Of a stretch of 64,000 nt of DNA, positions 58,479-64,000 are shown in pieces. The DNA lies in contig VZSF01009849.1 in NCBI GenBank assembly GCA_013398295.1, forward strand, positions 1-64,000. Direction: 5' to 3'. Source of the stretch: Chionis minor. Lineage: Eukaryota; Chordata; Aves; Charadriiformes; Chionididae. Position 1 is the first letter of the stretch; each line of letters starts with the position of its first letter. A program made the translations under genes and the position numbers. The notes under the pieces are model-generated. The model did not search any database. It was not told the origin of the DNA and saw only the letters and a program-made list of their open reading frames with translations.

Positions 58479-58530
58479 CTTGATTCTGCCACCTTTACTC
58501 ACCATGAATAGTACCTCACTCATTGAATAA
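58479..58530. repeat. relic of a palindromic non-autonomous element (family B), fragment
   Basis: TTGATTCTGCCACCTTTACT followed by CACCATGAATAGTACCTCAC resembles one arm of the amniote palindrome also suspected at 50,405. It lies immediately after the family A copy. Confidence 0.35.
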
Positions 58531-58534
58531 TCCT

Positions 58535-59085
58535 CTAAATTCCTCGTGGGCTTTCTTACGGAATAGGATAGTGAGGATGGCAAATACTTTTCATACTTTT
58601 CACATCAATTATTCCACTGGACTGGACTAGGTGATATAGCACCAGATTCTATGTGCACACACAAGATTTCTAGGGAAAAATAACCTGGTATTATGTGGTC
58701 TGTAAAAAAGCAGTAAGATGGTACTATGATTTATACCCTTGAGTCGTAATTCACACAAAGAATGTGAACTTAATCTGAGAGTTTCAGATGTTCAGCTGTG
58801 CACTCTTAATAATTTTCTAATGTGTATCTTATAAAGACATTTCCTACTTACCATGTTGCTTTGAGTTTGGGAGAGGTGTGACGTAAGAAAGGAGCAAAAA
58901 TGCTGTAACAGCACTATTAGGATAAATGCCAATGGAAAACTCTTTCCTGTGAGAGACAATCACCTATTTAAATTGCTAATTTTCTTGTGCTTCTGAAGAG
59001 ACTTCTTGATTTCCTCTTACTGGTAGATAATGAATGTGAAATGGTATTAGAGCAGGGTAATAATCTGCTAAATTTTTTACTAACA
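58535..59085. other. unique AT-rich sequence, nothing recognised
   Basis: No open frame, repeat or motif of note upstream of the CR1 insertion. Confidence 0.5.
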
Positions 59086-59089
59086 ACCC

Positions 59090-59313
59090 AAGTTTGGATA
59101 TCAGGAAAAATTTCTTCACAGACAGGGTTGTCAAGCATTGGAACAGGCTGCCCAGGGAAGTGGTTGAATCACCATCCCTGGAGGTATTTAAAAGCCGGGT
59201 AGACATTGTGCTCAGGGACATGGGTTAGTGCTGGGTTTGGCAGTGTTAGGTTAATGGTTGGACTCGATGATCTTACAGGTCCCTTCCAACCTAGACGATT
59301 CTATGACTATAAT
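59090..59313 (+). mobile_element. CR1 LINE 3' UTR fragment
   Basis: The motifs AACAGGCTGCCCAGGGAAGT, GGTTGGACTCGATGATCTTA, CCCTTCCAACC and a terminal ATTCTATG are diagnostic for an avian CR1 tail. It is 5' truncated to about 225 bases and belongs to a different subfamily from the copy at 54,710 (GTTGGACTCGATGAT against GGACTAGATGATC). Confidence 0.92.
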
Positions 59314-59551
59314 TTTTTTCAATCCTTGTTCAGCCTATGCATGCACCACCCCATTGTGAATGATAACAAAAAAAATTAAAGATTAAATTTGATGAGCACA
59401 GAGAGTGACTTAATTTAAAAGGTTTATGATTTTTTAAAGCCCAAACCAGTCATTTACAACACTGTCAGAGATGAACTCAATATCCCTCTGTGGTGGCTCA
59501 GCTCTGTATCCCCATTTTAGCACAGATGTTAAATGAAAGCTCAGAAATTTA

Positions 59552-59572
59552 AAAAATAATAATAATAATAAT
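59552..59572. repeat. (AAT)n microsatellite
   Basis: About 20 bases of AAT units. Confidence 0.85.
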
Positions 59573-60454
59573 TTTTAAATGCTATGTTTTACTTCTTTTT
59601 CCTTACCCAAAACAATGGAATCTTGTTATCACTCAGAAAACATAGATAAAATTATAAAATAATTAACTATGTATTTATTAATCTTTTGAGAATGATTTAT
59701 CTTGGAGACAAGCACTCAGGAAGCAAAAATTATATTAAATTGTTAGGCAAACAAAATAGAGGCTTAGAATGGAAACCCTTCTGGGGGTTATCTGTTGTGA
59801 TCTATACCAGGAAACAGGATCTGTGCCTCTGCAGAGGGATGTATATTCTCTCTGTTGAGCCAACCATTTTGCCAGTGGATAGGCCTGTGCTTAAAATTGT
59901 ACACTTTTCTTTTTTAGCCAAATAAAAAGGGAAAGGAGAGGAAACAAAGAGTAGGAACCAGCAGAGGAGATATGAAGGACAAGTTCAAGAAATGTGCATT
60001 TCCTTGACGTTAACAAGCAAGACAGACCCCACAAAAGGGGATACATTAAGACTGTGATACAGTGTGGACATGTGTCCCTGCACTTAGTTATATTTTTGTG
60101 GTATTAAAGGAGCAACCTCTCTCTCATACCTGCTTTGCCAGTTTCACTAGAATGATGTGGGTGAATGATAAGGACATAGAGAGGGAATCTCCTGCCGTGT
60201 GGATGGAAGGAGTGGTGGGTGCATGTCAGGCAAAAAGCATTCCTGGCCCAGTCCTTGAGCGCAGAAATCAGCTGAGGCTGCTTGACAGGTTTTCATACGC
60301 TCCACCTGGATCTGGATGTTGTGCGACAAACCAAAATTGCTTGTCTCTACCTGGCTGCATGCCCACTTCATGGATTTTATATTTGCGTATCTCCAATGGA
60401 GGAATGCACAAGTATGGAAGTGCTGAAATTTTCAGGACATCTAAGTAACCTGGC

Positions 60455-60481
60455 TTTTTTTAAAAAAAAAAAAAAAAAAAA
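60455..60481. repeat. T7/A20 homopolymer tract
   Basis: Seven T followed by about twenty A. No retrosequence is recognisable upstream. Confidence 0.8.
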
Positions 60482-61133
60482 TAGTTTGAGATTCGTTCTA
60501 TGACAGCAAAAATACTTTTTGTTTTCACCCAGTGAAAGTCTCTCCGTGAATAAGAGAGGTGCAAGGAGTTTTCAGTAACTGAGATGGCTGCGTATCGATG
60601 AAACCACTGGAGCCTCATTAGTCTCAGTGGTGATACTGACAACAGCACGTACTGGCAACGAGATGCAGAGCCAGCCCTAATTCTGTATCAAACCCAAGTA
60701 GTCCATGAAAACTGTAAGCCGATTTTTGCGTGTTTGAAGCCAAAGCACAGGTTTTGTTTGTGTGGAAAGACAGCGGATGTGATTGACACGTGCACCCATG
60801 CATGGTTGTGTCACTTGTGGTGGGTAAGTTGAGAAAATCCAAATAGGAATTTGTTTACATTTGGAAGCAATGTAAATGCAGTGGATGCTGGTGACCCTCT
60901 GGAAAACTGGGGATTCCTGGGACTGCTGTTGATCTGCTATATGATTTATTTGACATTCTGCTTTGCTGCAGTGTCACTCATTGTCTTACCTACTTAGGCT
61001 GTAAACCTTTCAGAAAAAGGATTATTCCTAGCCTGGAGGATCTTTGGTATTATTTGAATCTCTTGATGCTTTTGTGATAATAATAGTAAAGAAGATAGAA
61101 AACCTCTTTTAAATACATAGTGGTGTATACTTG

Positions 61134-61270
61134 CGAGAGAAGAGCTATGGAAGTACCAGAAGAAATGGGATAACCTCGCTATGGAAACTTTTAAGCTGGA
61201 AATAATAAGATTTCGAGAGAAGAGTTAGGGAACAGCTGTATAAGTAACAGGGTCGGACAACCTCACTATA
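61134..61270. repeat. diverged tandem duplication, about 80-87 bp unit
   Basis: CGAGAGAAGAG occurs at 61,134 and 61,214. An AACCTCGCTAT / AACCTCACTAT pair occurs at about 61,172 and 61,259. The offset changes from 80 to 87 bases, so an indel separates two diverged copies. Confidence 0.5.
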
Positions 61271-62316
61271 TTTAAGGTGATATTTATTAAAAGGAACTGT
61301 GTGAAAGGGAGTTTTGTTCTGCTTGTGGGCAATAGTGGGAACTGTATTCACTGGCCAGTGAGTTGCTGTCCTATGGACTCTCCAGAGTACATAGAGCAAG
61401 GACACAAAGTCAGTGAATTGCATAATAAGAACATCCAGAATTATTTTTTTAATGTAACTGTATTATTGCCTTGTGCCTTAGTTGAGAACCAAATAGATTG
61501 ACTGAAGCAACGAATAAAAGCGGCATTATAAATTTTGTAGGGGAGAACAATTTGACAGAAACAAAGCAACTTCACCATGCAAATAAAGGCTGTATTCCAC
61601 TAATCAACCACATTTTCGTTTTCCTGTCTGCAAAAATGAAGCAAGGGAAAACCAAGCAATGTAATTTACTTGTATAGTCCAAAAAGTAAGGCGTAGAAAA
61701 TGGAGGGGTCAACATAAAATGCGCTATTCATTTTCACCACTAAAAGCTTTCCAGAAGCCGGGAGCTGCCAGGTTGTGTAATGGACACAGTGTTATTCCGT
61801 GTTTCTTAGTGAGCTGCAGGCCAAGCAGCAAGCAATTCGGAGTTGAGAAGACCACAGATGATAGAGAGGAATGTTAAAGTTGTGTAACCAAACAAATAAA
61901 TAAGCAGCCCAGCAGCAGCTGAAATTTACCTGAAGAGATGTTTCAGGGTAGTGAATGATTAAAGCTACTACCACATATTACTGTTTACAATCCTATATGT
62001 AACACAAATAACCTGTAAACCTGGATTATTACAAATTCAAGTTCCATTGAGCAAGAACTATGTTGTATATAATCAATACATAAGAGGTATAAACCTGTAT
62101 ATTTCAAAACATGAAGCATACCTACTGGTTCAAAATCAAGAGGAGCTAGTAAATTCACTTTGTACATGTTTTGTCGTAAATGTCTATGACAAGGAGAGGC
62201 CATCTTTCTCTGAGCCAAGAAACAAACTTGGTAGTTCTCCCAGTGCGTATGTTATCCAGTTAGATAATCCATCTTGGTTTTCAGGGTGTAAGAAAAGTAA
62301 CTTCTATATAGCTACC

Positions 62317-62351
62317 AAAAAAAAAAAAAAAAAAAANAAAAAAAAAAAAAA
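62317..62351. repeat. poly-A tract with one N
   Basis: Twenty A, an N at 62,337, then fourteen A. The true length is unknown. Confidence 0.9.
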
Positions 62352-62354
62352 GGC

Positions 62355-62980
62355 AATTTCTTGATTCAACTATCTGGCTATTTGATTCTGCTTGATTCAG
62401 AACTTCCTTTTCAGGACAATTTACTTGTCCTTCCCAGCCAGCACTTCAGTCCAGTTCAGAGGCCTCCCAAATCTTTTTTGTTCAGAACACTTCAGTTCCT
62501 CAGAGTTTTAAGGTCAGCATTTTATGTCTTCCTTTTCTTGACAGAAAACATAGTCACTTCAGAGCTGATTAACATTTTTTCACAGAAATGTTTTCCCATC
62601 AGACAATGTGATTTCACCTAAACTGAAATTTGCAATAAGAAAATGTCAGTTCTGGGGAAAAAAAAATGGTTTTCCAACTGGGAGAAGCATAACAAAATAT
62701 TTTGTTTAGGGTTGACATTTCAACATAAAATTACTTTTTTTTTTGTTTCAAAATGTTGATTCAAAATTAAAAATGCCTTAACAGAATGACATATTGGATC
62801 ATTCTGTTTTGATATAAAATGTCTAGATCTTAACATTTATACTTTTCCTTAGATTTTTGACTTTCCGTTCAAGTTTGAAATGAAGAATTATTTTGAAATT
62901 ACCCGTGGGAGGAAAATTCCATTTCCTCCTCTGCCCTCACATTAAGAGGAGAGGCTGTTCTGAAACTGAAGTAGCAGGTA
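62355..62980. other. unique AT-rich sequence, nothing recognised
   Basis: Short A and T runs (for example 62,659-62,666 and 62,736-62,744) and no supportable gene. Confidence 0.5.
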
Positions 62981-62984
62981 GGAG

Positions 62985-63290
62985 AGTCGGGCAGCCTCAG
63001 TTTTACATCCTGGTTTGTATGTCATAGCTTAGCTGCATATATTTGGCCAAGCTACTTCACTTCTTAAGACCCACAATTAGTTGGGTGGATTGTGGGGTTT
63101 TTTTGTTAAAATTGTGCAGAATGCTTGTCTACATCCCCAGCAATGCTTTGGAAAATCCTTAAATCCAGTTTGTAAATTAGGAATAACAGTACTTGCCTGT
63201 ACTGCCTTACATGAGAGGGCTGTGAGACTTAATTAACTGGTGCTTATGAAATTCTCTCAGATTCTTGAAAGATCTGTAGAAATCTAAAAT
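62985..63290 (+). repeat. MIR/CORE-SINE relic, interrupted by about 90 bases
   Basis: The 5' part (CATCCTGGTTTGTATGTCAT ... ATTTGGCCAAGCTACTTCAC) and the 3' part (GTTTGTAAATTAGGAATAAC, GAGGGCTGTGAGACTTAATT) are both in plus MIR order. They are separated by roughly 90 bases (about 63,078-63,168) that do not belong to the SINE. The 3' part and its tail (AAAGATCTGTAGAAATCT) are well preserved. Confidence 0.62.
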
Positions 63291-63294
63291 CATA

Positions 63295-64000
63295 TTGACT
63301 GAAATTAGTTATTCAGGTGACTTAGATACAAGTGCTGAACAAACCCAGCTGTTACTTTTAACAAGTGTGAATTATTTGGTTTGAACCGTACCTCTAATCC
63401 TCTCTGCCAGGTTCTGAACTCCCTTCTTTGGATTCTTTTCCTCACTCCGCATTTTTATGCATAAATGTAAAGCAGCACTTTTCAGTAAGCTACACAGTAA
63501 TACTAATTACAAGCATAGCTTCTTCTGCTGTTGACGATGCAGAGAGATTCACAAGAATTTTCCATACTGTGTTTTAATTCCAGCCAGATAATCATGCCTC
63601 TGCCCCTTTCCTTTGTTTTCTCTATTGTTGACATCATCTTTAACTCATGCACATAGACATAGAGTGGGAAAAGTTCTGGGATCAGGAGGATAGAAAACGC
63701 TGCAACCCAAAGTGGTTAAAGTAGGAGCTTTTATCCAAGGCTCCTTTAGCTAAGGCTCTGCTTAACATCCAGGCATTTAAAATGATTTTCCACAGGGAGT
63801 TAAAATGTAGACGATGTCAGTTCAAGAGGAAGAAGACGGCCCAGGATTCTTGATTGCATTGTACTGTAGGTTCTTGCTCTCTCCAGTTTGAGGGTCTTCA
63901 TGCCAGTAGCTTGCACTCAGACCAAGCCAGTTCTTTGGACTCCAGCGTTAAGAGTGCTGATGTCTTCACTCCGTGTTTGCACTCAGATAAAAGCATGAAC
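63295..64000. other. unique sequence, nothing recognised
   Basis: No repeat, exon or RNA gene recognisable up to the window edge. Confidence 0.5.

Larger units (their letters stand above)
59320..62310. other. unique AT-rich sequence, no gene recognised
   Basis: Contains an (AAT)n run, a poly-A tract and a diverged tandem duplication near 61.2 kb, all listed separately. No exon is recognisable. Confidence 0.5.

Noticed and set aside
1..64000. Endogenous retrovirus or viral insertion
   Set aside because: No long terminal repeats, primer-binding site, polypurine tract or viral protein similarity was seen on either strand.

Overview
The window is non-coding DNA from a vertebrate nuclear genome, most probably a bird. 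The main evidence is two CR1 LINE tails (near 55.2 kb and 59.3 kb). Both carry the avian-type 3' terminus: a conserved GATGATCT block, then CCCTTCCAACC, then short degenerate ATTCTATG repeats. Alongside them are about twenty strongly decayed MIR/CORE-type SINE relics, a few relics resembling elements still common in turtles and crocodilians, AT-rich unique sequence, ordinary microsatellites, and no operon-like gene packing. Species cannot be read from the sequence. The number of recognisable old SINEs would fit a slowly evolving lineage.

No protein-coding gene can be supported. Open frames rarely exceed 130 codons (longest about 154), none resembles a family I recognise, and most overlap one another on both strands, as chance frames do. 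The only protein-like signal is a roughly 30-residue remnant of the CR1 reverse-transcriptase ORF ending at 54,815. The window is either intergenic or deep inside a large intron.

Layout: 1-14.4 kb is unique AT-rich sequence with scattered MIR relics and one exon-like segment at 6,648-6,798. 14.4-22.2 kb holds a tRNA-derived SINE relic, several MIR relics and a palindromic element relic. 22.3-23.9 kb is a sharply bounded GC-rich block with a CpG-rich stretch, a 44-bp minisatellite of about 15.6 copies (22,620-23,330) and a strong splice-donor match at 23,497. This is the best candidate for a regulatory or transcribed element. 24-48 kb is unique sequence with MIR relics and some blocks that look like conserved non-coding elements. 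48.3-59.3 kb carries an ancient CR1-like relic, more MIR and palindromic relics and both young CR1 insertions. 59.3-64 kb is AT-rich with poly-A tracts and one more MIR relic.

Two assembly problems are visible. A single N at 55,369 separates two apparently identical, abutting 478-bp copies (54,891-55,368 and 55,370-55,847), which looks like unmerged contig ends. Another single N at 62,337 lies inside a poly-A tract.

I found no convincing new biological system. The most informative observations are the minisatellite, whose unit-to-unit variation falls mainly at CpG sites, and the false duplication. All repeat identifications rest on remembered consensus patterns, not on a database search.
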